Assembly: GCF_014284475.1 (NCBI RefSeq) | Contig: NZ_WJBC01000006.1 | Coordinates: 62,001 to 126,000 of the forward strand | Length of the DNA: 64,000 nt | Direction of reading: 5' to 3' | Origin: Acetobacterium fimetarium | GTDB lineage: Bacteria > Bacillota > Clostridia > Eubacteriales > Eubacteriaceae | Shown here: positions 23,853-33,312 of the stretch, piece after piece | How positions within the stretch are numbered: the stretch's first letter is position 1 | Layout of the letters: every line of letters starts with the position of its first letter | The notes under the pieces: model-generated | The model's input: only the letters and a program-made list of their open reading frames with translations | Told to the model about the DNA's origin: nothing | The model's database searches: none | Position numbers and translations under genes: made by a program

Positions 23853-26800
23853 TTAGTACTTATCCATTTCCATATCATCCAGCACAATCAGCGGTTTTTC
23901 CGTTTGTGGGCTAACTTGTACCGCTTTTTCCAGAGAGGATGAAGAAACCGTCTGTCGTGAGCTGTTTGCATGACCCGTCTTCGCTTTCAGCTTAAACTCT
24001 GAAACCATATTCTTCAGCAATTCTGCCTGACCTGATAATTCTTCGCTGGCAGCGGCGCTTTCTTCAGCTGTTGCCGAATTGGTCTGAACCACCTGGGAAA
24101 CCTGTTCAATCCCCTGAGTGATCTGAGCAATGCTGGTGGCCTGATCATTGGATGCCATCGCAATGTTGCTGACCAGATCGGTTACTTTTGCAACTGATTT
24201 TAAAATACCTTCCAGACTTTCGGCAGTGTCATTGGCAATTTTTGTGCCGGCTTCTACCTTGTCAATGGAGCCTTCAATCAAGCCAGTTGTTTCCTGGGCG
24301 GCTTCCGCACTCCGGGCTGCCAATGTACGAACTTCTTCAGCTACTACCGCAAAACCTTTTCCATGCTGACCTGCCCGAGCCGCTTCAACTGCCGCATTGA
24401 GAGCCAGAATATTGGTTTGGAATGCGATATCATCAATGACTTTAATAATCTTGGAAATATTATTGGAGGATTCATTGATTTCTTCCATGGCATTGACCAT
24501 GTCTCCCATTTGTTTGTTACCTGCTTCAGCCGTCGCCCGAACTTCAAGCGTCCGTTCATTGGCGTCGTTGGCGTTTTGAGCATTTTTCTTGGTTTCTTCA
24601 GCCACTTCATCAATGGAGGCTGACAATTGCTGGATCGCACTTGCCTGTTCAGTTGTCCCCTGGGCCAGCGCCTGGCCGCCATCGGATATCTGTCGGGATC
24701 CCGCTTCCACCTGGTTTGCCGAGTTCCCGATTTCTGTCAGAATTTCACTGAGGTGGGCGGTGATATCGTTAATGGCATATTTGATATTGACAAAGTCCCC
24801 CAGATATTCAGCAGTGATTTCCTGATTGAAATCGCCATTGCTGACTTTTTCCAGAGTTTCGGAGATTTCCTGAACATATTGTTTCAGAAAGGTAATGGTT
24901 TTATTCATATCTTCTTTGATCTGACCGTTTTGTCCCAGGTAATCGCCGGTCATCGCAATACTGAGATTACCCTGAGCCAGTTCGTTAAGTACCTGGGATG
25001 CTTCCTGCATTGGTTCAGTCAAAGCATCCAGGGTATTGTTGAAGCCGTTGATTACCTTGGCATAATCGCCCGGGAACCGTGTCGCGTCAGCCCGGTTATT
25101 CAGATCGCCTGCCACCGCAGCTTGGGCCATACTATCAGATTCTTCAAGCAGCATGATGATGTTTTCCATCAGCTTAATAAAGCCTGGAATCAATTGATCA
25201 TTTTCACTGTTTCTGCCAGTTGCCTTTAACCCAGCCAGCATTTTCATATCACCGTTTGAGATATCGTCCACAGCATTGACCATGATCATTAAGGAATCTT
25301 GAATGGTATTAATAGATTGAGCAATTTCTCCGTAAATCCCGGAATAATCGGCTTCAATTCTTTGGGTGAGATCATTTTTGCTCATCAGCGCCAGAATTTC
25401 ATTGCCTGCGGTCAAAGCTCCTAAACCATCAATACAGGAGTTGATACTGTTTTTAAGATCATTGAAATCGCCATTGTATTCGGTTGTGATCCGTGGTGGA
25501 ATCTGACCGTTTCCGATTTGTTCGATCGCTTTTAAGGCCACTTTTAATGGATTTTTATAGGCTACACTCACCGAGTCCACCCCTTTAATCAGATCTCTGA
25601 AGCTGCCAGAATAATTCTCAATATTCTCCTGATAATCCAGACGTCCATCCAATATTGATTTTTCAGTTTTTGTGATCCCGTCATAGATTTTATTCATTTC
25701 ATCAATAACGGCAATCAGCGAATAGGACAATACATCTTTGTCCGACAGGGGTTTTATTTCCACCCCAAAGTCACCTTCTGACAACCGTTGGGCAGCTTCC
25801 GCCTGCTGTTTACGGTTTTCTGTCATTTCGTTAAAGGCAATGGCCAAATCAGCTATTTCATCGGTGCTCTTGACTTCCACGGATACGTCCACATCACCCA
25901 GTGCTAATTTTTCCGCCGCTTCTTTAATCCCGATAATCGGATTTACTACGGCTCTTTTGGTGCTGATATAGATGGCCAGACTGCCACCGACAGCGACTAA
26001 TAAGGTGATCAGAATCAGAATCGTTCTAAGATTGGTCACATTGGCATAAACGGTGCTTTCATAATCTCCCAGTCCCAATAACCAGCTAGTTCCCTCGATC
26101 GGAACAATTTGAGTGATTCTTTTTTCGCCCTGATAGGTATAATGAATCAGATTACCTTTGGTCATATCGATGCTTTGTAATTGCTTACCCAGATTTGCCA
26201 GATCGCCGCCTTCTTCAGCTTCCTTGATAGCATTTCGCTGATCCAACACCAGCTGTTTATCGGCATGGGCATTGATGACGCCATCTTTGGTAATAATAAA
26301 GGCAAAACCGGTTTCGCCCACGCCGAGATTATCAGTAATACTGTTCAACGCCGTGCCATCCCGTCGTCCCATCAGAATACCAACAACCTGGCCATTGCTT
26401 TTAATTGGGGCAACTTCCAGCACCACTGGTCCATTGGTCACCTTGCTGATGGATACATCGGAGATTCCCGGCGTGCCTTTAAGTGCATCGGTATACACAG
26501 CCCGTTCTGACAGCTGAGTTGTGTCGCCGCTGACGACATAGTGAGCCATCAGATCCGGGGTCATCACTGCGATATCAAGATAGCCCAGCTCAGTAACCTT
26601 CCCCGCGAGATAGGCTTTTTGAGCCTCCCAATTCATGGATGATACCGTATCTGTTTCAGCGACCTGGGTTAATTCCCCTAATTGTTTGGCCACCGTTGAA
26701 CCCACATATTTAGAACTGGAAACCGCCGTTTCTTCCAGATAACTCTCGGTATTATCTGTCAATGCCCGGGAGGACAACATCACGGCTACAATCCCCAAAA

Positions 26801-26900
26801 TAAGACTCCCAATAATAAGAATCGCACCGAGTAATGATACCAGCTTAAGAAGAAGCGAAACTTTTTTTCCGCTCATCATTTCTGAAGTTTGATTATTCAT
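23853..26900 (-). CDS. Large methyl-accepting chemotaxis protein with HAMP-like chain
   Basis: 1015 residues from ATG 26900 (GGAGGG upstream); a longer frame from 27029 has no site. A first membrane helix (about 15-45), an extracellular dCACHE-type sensor (about 50-290, with TPDLMAHYVVSG and VGETGFAFIITKDG), and a second helix (about 295-320) are followed by a HAMP domain. Several more HAMP-like segments come next, each with a phrase like LAQGNLSI, VSNGDFNQEI or ISNGDMKML. The methyl-accepting signalling domain is at the end, with FQTNILALNAAVEAARAG. It is roughly twice the usual length because of the HAMP chain. The ligand is unknown; it may be a small organic acid or amino acid, as is common for dCACHE domains. 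Confidence 0.92.
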   Translation of the reverse strand: MNNQTSEMMSGKKVSLLLKLVSLLGAILIIGSLILGIVAVMLSSRALTDNTESYLEETAVSSSKYVGSTVAKQLGELTQVAETDTVSSMNWEAQKAYLAGKVTELGYLDIAVMTPDLMAHYVVSGDTTQLSERAVYTDALKGTPGISDVSISKVTNGPVVLEVAPIKSNGQVVGILMGRRDGTALNSITDNLGVGETGFAFIITKDGVINAHADKQLVLDQRNAIKEAEEGGDLANLGKQLQSIDMTKGNLIHYTYQGEKRITQIVPIEGTSWLLGLGDYESTVYANVTNLRTILILITLLVAVGGSLAIYISTKRAVVNPIIGIKEAAEKLALGDVDVSVEVKSTDEIADLAIAFNEMTENRKQQAEAAQRLSEGDFGVEIKPLSDKDVLSYSLIAVIDEMNKIYDGITKTEKSILDGRLDYQENIENYSGSFRDLIKGVDSVSVAYKNPLKVALKAIEQIGNGQIPPRITTEYNGDFNDLKNSINSCIDGLGALTAGNEILALMSKNDLTQRIEADYSGIYGEIAQSINTIQDSLMIMVNAVDDISNGDMKMLAGLKATGRNSENDQLIPGFIKLMENIIMLLEESDSMAQAAVAGDLNNRADATRFPGDYAKVINGFNNTLDALTEPMQEASQVLNELAQGNLSIAMTGDYLGQNGQIKEDMNKTITFLKQYVQEISETLEKVSNGDFNQEITAEYLGDFVNIKYAINDITAHLSEILTEIGNSANQVEAGSRQISDGGQALAQGTTEQASAIQQLSASIDEVAEETKKNAQNANDANERTLEVRATAEAGNKQMGDMVNAMEEINESSNNISKIIKVIDDIAFQTNILALNAAVEAARAGQHGKGFAVVAEEVRTLAARSAEAAQETTGLIEGSIDKVEAGTKIANDTAESLEGILKSVAKVTDLVSNIAMASNDQATSIAQITQGIEQVSQVVQTNSATAEESAAASEELSGQAELLKNMVSEFKLKAKTGHANSSRQTVSSSSLEKAVQVSPQTEKPLIVLDDMEMDKY

Positions 26901-27040
26901 CTTTTTCTGCCCTCCGATTCTTTTCAATTTTTGTGTTCCGTCGGTTGAATACTCTTTTTCCCATGCCATTGACTCCTTCCCTGTTTTATATATTGTTCTG
27001 TCGCGATGCTTATCCATTTTTAGACGCATGCTCTTTTCGA

Positions 27041-27066
27041 CTGTCGGTATAAAAGCATCACCTTAG
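27041..27066 (-). promoter_or_regulatory. Possible sigma-28-type promoter for the chemoreceptor
   Basis: On the minus strand CTAAG is followed after 14 nt by CCGACAG, close to the Bacillus motility-sigma pattern CTAAA-N15/16-CCGATAT. It lies about 150 bp before the chemoreceptor start. Suggestive only. Confidence 0.3.
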
Positions 27067-27163
27067 ATCATGATGCTCGAGTAAAACATCGACATATTTG
27101 CATACTTATTAAGGGTAAATAGTTGTGCTTTTGAGCAACTTTTATCCCCTTGTTAAGCACCAG

Positions 27164-27248
27164 TAGCGTTATTGTCTTGCTTCAAGGAGCGAAAATAAAG
27201 ATTGCGGGGGGATTTTCGGCAATAAAAAAGCGGCGCAGAGACTGTCGA
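27164..27248. repeat. Direct repeat, copy 2
   Basis: Second copy of the 22188-22273 repeat, here intact up to and including the terminator hairpin of the serine hydrolase gene. Confidence 0.75.
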
Positions 27249-27263
27249 TAGACTGTGCGCCGC
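27230..27263 (-). terminator. Rho-independent terminator of the serine hydrolase gene
   Basis: GCGGCGCA / TGCGCCGC arms followed by TTTTTTA on the minus strand, 25 bp beyond the stop codon. Confidence 0.85.
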
Positions 27264-27287
27264 AAAGCTTTCGGGTTTTTCCGGGTA

Positions 27288-29285
27288 CTAAACCGGATAA
27301 TCAAAGGAGAATGAATCGCCGGGCTTGCCGATCAGGAGCAGATAGGAGCCGGCCGTCACCGCGGTGCCGGCGGCGTCGCTGGCGAGACTGTCGTAATTTG
27401 GCTGCAGATCGGGTCCGTAAATGACAATGCGGCCGCCGTCAGGAATGTCAGCACTGAAAGTGCCGTCCTGATCGAGCTTTCTGACGACGTTCAGGCCATC
27501 GCTGCCGATGCTGATCGGCTCACTCTTCGTGAGAGAAACTGCATCGGCGGTATTCATCATTTGATAATTCATCATCGTTAAGGTGTCTTTCCCGCCACTC
27601 GTGGTGATGACCGACTGCGCCAGATCTCGGCCGTAAGGCAGTATCATCTGCGTCGTGGTGGCGTCCTTTAAACCGTAGAGGGTGGTGCCGCCCTGATTGG
27701 ACGTAGAATAAACATAGCCGGGCAGCTCCGCCAGCACACCGGTTTTACAGGCGATGGCGCTGGAATCGATGGCGCTGAGGTTGACGGGAATCCAGGATTT
27801 GCCGCTGAAGCGACTGGTGTCGAGAGCCGGATCGCCGGCTTCCAGTTTCTGTCCTGAAACAAAGCCCGCATCGGTCAGAGAATCATAGACCACAAAGAGT
27901 TTTTTACCGTCGTTTTCGGTAAAACCGAACCGGTAGCCCGCCGGCATATGAAAATAGCCATCGCTCAGATAAGGAAAGCTGCCCTGAATTTCAAACGCGC
28001 CATCTTTGTATTTCTGGTAGATCATGGCAGTTTTCTCGTCATTGAAGTCGATTTTCATGATGGCCGAGCCATCCCCGTAAATCCCGGCATTGGACAGGAT
28101 GGTAGCGGGGATGGTGGCGGCGGTGGGCTCTACTTTGGTGAGCTCTTCAACCTGCCCGATGCCGTTTTCATCAATCAGCGCCTGGACAATATCATTGGCG
28201 ATACCGGTGACATCGGCGTTGCCGGCAAAGACAATGGCCACGGTGATATTCTGATCAGGCAGAATATAGAGCTGCGAGTTATACTGGGGCGACCCGCCGT
28301 TTTTGCCGATCACCCGCACCTTCTGCAGTTCAAAATCCGGCAGTGAAACGCTGTCCCAGCCCAGCCCATAGGGATAAAGCGGGGTTCCCGACGGTAGCGT
28401 CTCCGCTCCGTATTGGGGACTGGTGTATTCGGCCAACATGGCGTCATTCATGATTTTGCCGTCGAGCAGCGCCTGGCCGTATTTGCACAGATCCACCGCC
28501 GTCGATGCGATGCCGCCGGAACCGAGGCTGTTGATGTATTCCACCGGTGCGGCAGTGCCATCCTCGTTGTATTTCCGGGCAATGTTGGTGTTGTCCGTTT
28601 TATAATTGCAGCTGGAATTTGTCATGCCCGCTTTTTTGAAGATATTCGCCGCCAGATAGTCGGCAAAAGACTGGCCGGAAACTTTTTCCACCAGAATCTC
28701 GGCGAAGGTGAAACAGTCATTGCAGTAGACGCTGATCTTGCCCGGATCACCCTTCAGCTCAGTTCCCGCCAGATAGGCCAGAAAGTTTTCGGTATAGTTG
28801 GGGTCCGGTTCGGTTGTTTCGGCATTGTTGGTGTAGGTGCCCGGAAAGGCGGCGCTATGGTTCAGCAGCATTCTGACCGTGATGTCGCGGTAGCGGCTGT
28901 CCGGCATGGTGAACTCCGGCATGTAGTCGACCACCGGTTTATCGAGCGCCAGTTTTCCGTCCTGGCAAAGCTGCAGGATGGCCGCCGCCGTGAACACTTT
29001 GCTGACCGAACAGATATTGTACTGGGTATCCGTGGTCACCGCAAGCCCGGCGGTTCGGTCAGCCATGGCAAAGCCTTCGTGATAGACAACTTTGCCGTTG
29101 TCCATAATGGCGACAGTGGCGCTGGACGCACCGCCGGCGGATATGGCATTCCAGATCTCCGTTCGCGCCGTCGCCATGGTCTTTTCATAACTGCGGGACG
29201 CCGTTTTGGGACTGCACCCCGTCATCACCGAAACCATCAGGACCAGACTGAGTCCCAACACCAGAATTTTTCTTCTCATTTTCAT
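27288..29285 (-). CDS. Serine hydrolase lipoprotein (beta-lactamase/DD-peptidase fold)
   Basis: 665 residues. A lipoprotein signal with Cys24 (VMTGCSPK) precedes a class C-type serine hydrolase domain: SVSK at 93-96 is the nucleophile motif, and YCN in SVYCNDCFTF fits the second YxN motif. The C-terminal 200 or so residues are an added beta-rich part as in Firmicute homologues of DD-carboxypeptidase-like esterases. Anchored outside the membrane, it could act on peptidoglycan, D-amino acid peptides or esters; the substrate is unknown. It is flanked by its own terminator and a terminator upstream, so it is probably monocistronic. Confidence 0.88.
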   Translation of the reverse strand: MKMRRKILVLGLSLVLMVSVMTGCSPKTASRSYEKTMATARTEIWNAISAGGASSATVAIMDNGKVVYHEGFAMADRTAGLAVTTDTQYNICSVSKVFTAAAILQLCQDGKLALDKPVVDYMPEFTMPDSRYRDITVRMLLNHSAAFPGTYTNNAETTEPDPNYTENFLAYLAGTELKGDPGKISVYCNDCFTFAEILVEKVSGQSFADYLAANIFKKAGMTNSSCNYKTDNTNIARKYNEDGTAAPVEYINSLGSGGIASTAVDLCKYGQALLDGKIMNDAMLAEYTSPQYGAETLPSGTPLYPYGLGWDSVSLPDFELQKVRVIGKNGGSPQYNSQLYILPDQNITVAIVFAGNADVTGIANDIVQALIDENGIGQVEELTKVEPTAATIPATILSNAGIYGDGSAIMKIDFNDEKTAMIYQKYKDGAFEIQGSFPYLSDGYFHMPAGYRFGFTENDGKKLFVVYDSLTDAGFVSGQKLEAGDPALDTSRFSGKSWIPVNLSAIDSSAIACKTGVLAELPGYVYSTSNQGGTTLYGLKDATTTQMILPYGRDLAQSVITTSGGKDTLTMMNYQMMNTADAVSLTKSEPISIGSDGLNVVRKLDQDGTFSADIPDGGRIVIYGPDLQPNYDSLASDAAGTAVTAGSYLLLIGKPGDSFSFDYPV

Positions 29286-29362
29286 CTCTTTCCTTTCAGA
29301 CTATTTTCCGTTGGTTCTTTTTTACCCTATTATTATGAATTTAGCAACCCTTTTCTGCAGTA

Positions 29363-29397
29363 AAAAAACGCCATTCCGGTCACGAATGACGTTTTTT
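29363..29397 (-). terminator. Rho-independent terminator after the HD-GYP frame
   Basis: AACGTCATTC / GAATGGCGTT on the minus strand with a long T-run. It ends the PAS-HD-GYP transcript. Confidence 0.8.
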
Positions 29398-29411
29398 CTG
29401 ATGCTGGTCAT

Positions 29412-30431
29412 TTAATTATCTGCCGCTCGATCGGAGTGTTCCACGCGGATGTTTAAGAGTTCTTCCCAGTTTTCAATGAATAAATCTGTGATCCTGGGAT
29501 CAAACATGATGCCTCTATTTTCCAGCAGATAGTTTTTGGCAGCGGCCAGCGGCCAGGCTTCCTTGTAACAGCGTTCATGAGAGATCGCATCGAAAACATC
29601 GGCAATGGACACAATGCGACTGAAAATATTGATATTCTCACCCCTAATCCCATTGGGGTAGCCGGAACCATCCCACCGCTCATGATGGCTCAAGGCGATG
29701 ATGCCAGCAATTTTCATGATTTTATGGTGCGATTTTTTCAGGATATCGTAACCGATGGTCGTCTGTGTCTTCATACAGTCGAATTCGGTCCGGGACAGCG
29801 CGCCCGGTTTGCATAAGATGTGATCTGGAATGCCGATTTTGCCGACGTCATGCATCGGCGCGGCAATTTTCAGCAGCGTGGCATCTTCCTTGCCTAATCC
29901 ATATTTGAGCCCGATCAGATAGGAATACTCCGCCACGCGAACGACGTGCTTCGCGGCCTCTTTTGAACGGGTTTCAATGATCTGACCGAGGGTATAAATG
30001 ACTTCTTTCTGAGTTTCAATGATTTCTTCATTGGCCCTCAGCAGCCGTTGCTCCGCGTGTTTGATATCCGTAATGTCCTGAATGACGCCGATGATGCCGG
30101 CGGGTTCTCCCATCAGATCGGTGAACAGGGCCTTGTTGAAAATGACATCCTTCTTTTCCCCGGCGGCGGTCCCCACGTGCAGCTCATAGACCTGTTTTTG
30201 CTTCGTCTCAAGCAGTTCCAAATCGGTTTGCTGATAAACGGAAGCCTCTTCATCCGTGAAAATATCAAAGGCCGTTTTGCCAATATACTCGGAGGGACAG
30301 AGTCCGCTCGCTTTCTCAAACGCTTTATTGCCACCGAGGAAGCGCAAATCCGTATCCTTGTAAAAAATCGGTGCAGGGACGGCATTCATCACGGCATTCT
30401 GAAAGTTCATCACATTATACAGTTCATCCAT
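29412..30431 (-). CDS. PAS plus HD-GYP phosphodiesterase, downstream half of a split frame
   Basis: 339 residues from the first in-frame ATG. A PAS domain (about 12-130, with PAPIFYKDTDLRFLGGNKAF) precedes an HD-GYP domain containing MHDVGKIGIPDHIL and HHERWDGSGYPNGIRG, all metal-binding and GYP residues intact. HD-GYP enzymes hydrolyse cyclic-di-GMP. No ribosome binding site is seen before the ATG, and the frame continues upstream without interruption except for one TAG codon into the PAS-PocR frame at 30465-31340. It is therefore most likely the second half of one protein of about 642 residues. Confidence 0.85.
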   Translation of the reverse strand: MDELYNVMNFQNAVMNAVPAPIFYKDTDLRFLGGNKAFEKASGLCPSEYIGKTAFDIFTDEEASVYQQTDLELLETKQKQVYELHVGTAAGEKKDVIFNKALFTDLMGEPAGIIGVIQDITDIKHAEQRLLRANEEIIETQKEVIYTLGQIIETRSKEAAKHVVRVAEYSYLIGLKYGLGKEDATLLKIAAPMHDVGKIGIPDHILCKPGALSRTEFDCMKTQTTIGYDILKKSHHKIMKIAGIIALSHHERWDGSGYPNGIRGENINIFSRIVSIADVFDAISHERCYKEAWPLAAAKNYLLENRGIMFDPRITDLFIENWEELLNIRVEHSDRAADN

Positions 30432-30464
30432 GGTCTCATGGATCTTGATGTTGGTGAAGCTGAG

Positions 30465-31340
30465 CTAAGAGACGTAACTCGCCATGCCGGCATAGAAATT
30501 CATCGCCGTTTCAACCTGACGATGGGTAAACAGCGGCACCCGGGACAGCGCGTCCAGATAAGCTTCTTCATCAAAGCCGAAGGACTGCGCCTGTTTCCGG
30601 AAGTAGTCGTAATCGATGGGCTCATCCTGGTAAAAAAACTGCCCCAAATATATGTGGCCCATCCGCTGATTTCCGACATAAATCGGGGTCGCAATATCCC
30701 ACAGATTGTTTTTGCATTTGTACTGGCGGTATTCCCCCACGGCAATCCCTTTGGTAATTTCATAGTCGCTTTCTAAACAGTTTTTGCAGGCGGCCGGATT
30801 GACGCGGTGAAACTTGACGCAGATATCCTGCCAGCCCTCTTTGACGATGATGTTCCCGTTCAGGTCAATAATCCCAACCGGAATTCCCGTCAACTCATAG
30901 AAATAATCCATGATACTCTGGAATAAGGCGGCGTCCATCACCTCTCCAAGGCTGAAATTGATGGGGGTTGTCGGGTTTTCCAGGACCAGATGTCGGGAAT
31001 TCAGATAATAACTTTTCACTTCCTCAGGTGCCCCCAAATTAATATGCAGCAACGCCATCGCCTGGGAATCCACATAGACGGCACTCACGTCGATATTGAT
31101 CATATGGTTGGCTTGACTTAAAAAATAAGTTTTGAACTCGAATTTTTTGTCTTTTTTCAGCTTCTCGAAATAGGCCAAAAACTGGGTTAAAGTCAATCCG
31201 AAATTCAAATCAAGAATAAAAACACCGGTTAATTGTTCAAGGTCTTTCTCGAGTAAATCAGCACAGGAAGCACTGGCTCCAAGTACAAGGCCATCGGCAT
31301 TGACAAGCATAATTTTGTCGTTAATCGTTGTTTGATCCAT
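30465..31340 (-). CDS. PAS plus PocR sensory protein, upstream half of a split frame
   Basis: 291 residues before a TAG. The N-terminal PAS-like part (about 10-110) is followed by a PocR domain (about 130-285) with ITKGIAVGEYRQYKCKNNLW and the cysteines CKNCLESD. PocR domains sense small molecules such as propanediol or related hydrocarbon-type signals. In related proteins this domain continues into PAS and HD-GYP domains, and here the HD-GYP frame follows in the same reading frame after the single TAG and 11 codons. The start is the ATG at 31340 with GGAGAAGGAGACG close upstream. The pair forms one sensory phosphodiesterase if the TAG is read through. Confidence 0.8.
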   Translation of the reverse strand: MDQTTINDKIMLVNADGLVLGASASCADLLEKDLEQLTGVFILDLNFGLTLTQFLAYFEKLKKDKKFEFKTYFLSQANHMINIDVSAVYVDSQAMALLHINLGAPEEVKSYYLNSRHLVLENPTTPINFSLGEVMDAALFQSIMDYFYELTGIPVGIIDLNGNIIVKEGWQDICVKFHRVNPAACKNCLESDYEITKGIAVGEYRQYKCKNNLWDIATPIYVGNQRMGHIYLGQFFYQDEPIDYDYFRKQAQSFGFDEEAYLDALSRVPLFTHRQVETAMNFYAGMASYVS

Positions 31341-31547
31341 CGCGTCTCCTTCTCCTCAACACAAAATAAAACGATGATCAGCGCACGGCATGTTCAAGTA
31401 TTAAACCATCCCCGCAAAAGCAGCGACGCATCTGAGCTTATTATACCCGTTTTCAGCCGTCAATCGCATATCGAGACTGAGATATTTTTCATTTAGTTCC
31501 TTTTTACCTTATTTTCAAGAATATAGCAACACTTTTCGGCAATAAAA

Positions 31548-31575
31548 AAACGTCATCCTTTAACGAATGACGTTT
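31548..31575 (-). terminator. Rho-independent terminator of the 136-residue gene
   Basis: AAACGTCAT / ATGACGTTT arms followed on the minus strand by a T-run. It closes the gene at 31642-32052. Confidence 0.8.
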
Positions 31576-31641
31576 TTTTATGATGCGGACTCAGTCCGCT
31601 TTTTAATTGGTGCTTCGCTGTTTATCGCAGCATGATCGGGC

Positions 31642-32052
31642 TCAGGCGGTTTTTAGCAGTCCTTTAGCCCCGCACAGCTTAGTCAGCTCTTCGCCGACGA
31701 TCCGGGTCATCTGATTGAGGTCGATGTTTTCGCCGTTGAGGACATCATACCAGCCCCCGGTCACGGCATCACCGACCGTCTCTTTGAGGATGCCGCCGAC
31801 ACCGCTGTAGATTTTTGCGATGGTAACGGTGGTTCCGCTGAGGGCTATCTGGATGACATACTTGTCAACCGCCGGAAACTGAATGCAGTGCATGATTCCT
31901 TTGCCGGTCAGCTGGGGTTCGCCACAGGGATAGGTACCCTCCTTCATCACATCATAGAGCTCTTCATAGGTCAGCTTCTTGTTGAGCTTCACCTTGTCGT
32001 AGCCTTTAATCATATCTTTGCTGCCTTTTTTAAACTTATCAAATAATCCCAT
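31642..32052 (-). CDS. Conserved hypothetical protein, 136 residues
   Basis: Begins MGLFDKFKKGSKDMIKGYDK, a start typical of small cytoplasmic proteins of unknown function. The middle (YDVMKEGTYPCGEPQLTGKG and HCIQFPAVDKYVIQIALS) looks like an alternating beta-strand region. No signal peptide or membrane helix. A GGAGGAGAACATG-type ribosome binding site is clear, and a strong terminator follows, so it is a real single gene. I do not recognise a named family. Confidence 0.7.
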   Translation of the reverse strand: MGLFDKFKKGSKDMIKGYDKVKLNKKLTYEELYDVMKEGTYPCGEPQLTGKGIMHCIQFPAVDKYVIQIALSGTTVTIAKIYSGVGGILKETVGDAVTGGWYDVLNGENIDLNQMTRIVGEELTKLCGAKGLLKTA

Positions 32053-32267
32053 TACATGTTCTCCTCCGCTAAAGTTTTTAAAAAAGATTGATGTTTCGTA
32101 TCAGTCTTAAAAAATTGTATCAATGTTAGCCACTGATTTCAATTACCGTTCACGCCGAAAAACGACTGTTCACGCAGTTTAGAAACAAGACGGCCAATTT
32201 GATGTTGGTGGAGTATACAAAGGATACTCGGATCTGCTTGTCCGATGATGGGGAGGGTTTTCAAGCC

Positions 32268-33275
32268 TTACAGAAATGTTTTATAATCCTCGTAGTTTTT
32301 GCGCAGCAGTTCCGGGGTATCCAGACCATAGGGACATTTTTCCTTGCACTGATCGCAATGGATGCAGTCCTCGATTTTTTTCATCTTTGCCTGCCCTTCC
32401 GCCGATAACAGCGAGGCTGACGGCGAACGGCGCAGCAGCAGACTCATTCTGGCGCAGTTATTGATTTCAATGCCCTGCGGACAGGGCATGCAGTAACCAC
32501 AGCCACGGCAGAAATTGCCGGCCAGTTCTTTCCGGTCACCCGCAATTTTCGCTTCCATCGCATCCGTCAGCATGGGCGGATTTTCCTGATAGGACAGAAA
32601 TTCATCCAGTTCATTTTCCCGCTGAATCCCCCAGATCGGTGCCACATGGTCAAACTGTCGCAGGTAGGCATAGGCGGCTTGCGAATCGGTGATCAGCCCG
32701 CCCGACAGCGCCTTCATGGCAATAAAACCCATGTCGTTGGCCTTCGCGTCATTAACGATCTGGAGATCTTCTTCACTGGCAAGATAGCAAAACGGAAACT
32801 GCAGCGTATCGTAAAGACCAGAGTCAATTGCCTTTCTGGCGACGGTCTGGCGGTGGTTGGTGATGCCGATAAAACGTATTTTTCCCTGTTTTTTTGCTTC
32901 GAGCATGGCGTCATAGAGACCGGATTCATCCCCGGGTTTGGGGCAGAATGACGGGTTGTGAAACTGATAGATGTCGATGTAATCCGTCTTCAGATTCGTC
33001 AGACTCGTTTCCAGCTCCTGCCAGAAAACATCGGCAGTCTGCGCCCCTGTTTTCGTGCTGATAATGATTTTTTCTCTGATCCAGGAAAAAGCGGCACCGA
33101 GTTTTTCTTCACTGTCGGTATACCATCGGGCGGTATCAAAGTAATTCATGCCATTGTAAAAGGCCTTCTGCAGCAAATAGACGGCATCCTTTTTTTCGAT
33201 CCGTTGGATCGGCAGCGCCCCAAATCCATTTTTGTTGACCTTTATTTTTGTTTTTCCTAAAATAACCTGATCCAT
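32268..33275 (-). CDS. Aldo/keto reductase with C-terminal ferredoxin domain
   Basis: 335 residues. The aldo/keto reductase barrel covers about 1-270, with FDTARWYTDSEEKLG (the catalytic Asp and Tyr region) and IIISTKTGA (Lys). The C-terminus has CRGCGYCMPCPQGIEI and CIHCDQCKEKCPYGLDTPEL, two cysteine clusters for [4Fe-4S] centres. This Fe-S-containing branch is common in anaerobes; the substrates are unknown. It is closed by its own leader, with GGAGGAGAAA before the start, and is not part of an evident operon. Confidence 0.9.
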   Translation of the reverse strand: MDQVILGKTKIKVNKNGFGALPIQRIEKKDAVYLLQKAFYNGMNYFDTARWYTDSEEKLGAAFSWIREKIIISTKTGAQTADVFWQELETSLTNLKTDYIDIYQFHNPSFCPKPGDESGLYDAMLEAKKQGKIRFIGITNHRQTVARKAIDSGLYDTLQFPFCYLASEEDLQIVNDAKANDMGFIAMKALSGGLITDSQAAYAYLRQFDHVAPIWGIQRENELDEFLSYQENPPMLTDAMEAKIAGDRKELAGNFCRGCGYCMPCPQGIEINNCARMSLLLRRSPSASLLSAEGQAKMKKIEDCIHCDQCKEKCPYGLDTPELLRKNYEDYKTFL

Positions 33276-33312
33276 GATTTTTCTCCTCCAGTATTTGTGA
33301 TTTTAGTCTAGT

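Noticed and set aside
28413-29363. A 316-codon plus-strand frame opposite the serine hydrolase gene
   Set aside because: The minus-strand frame has a signal peptide, active-site motifs and ribosome binding site; the plus-strand frame has none.
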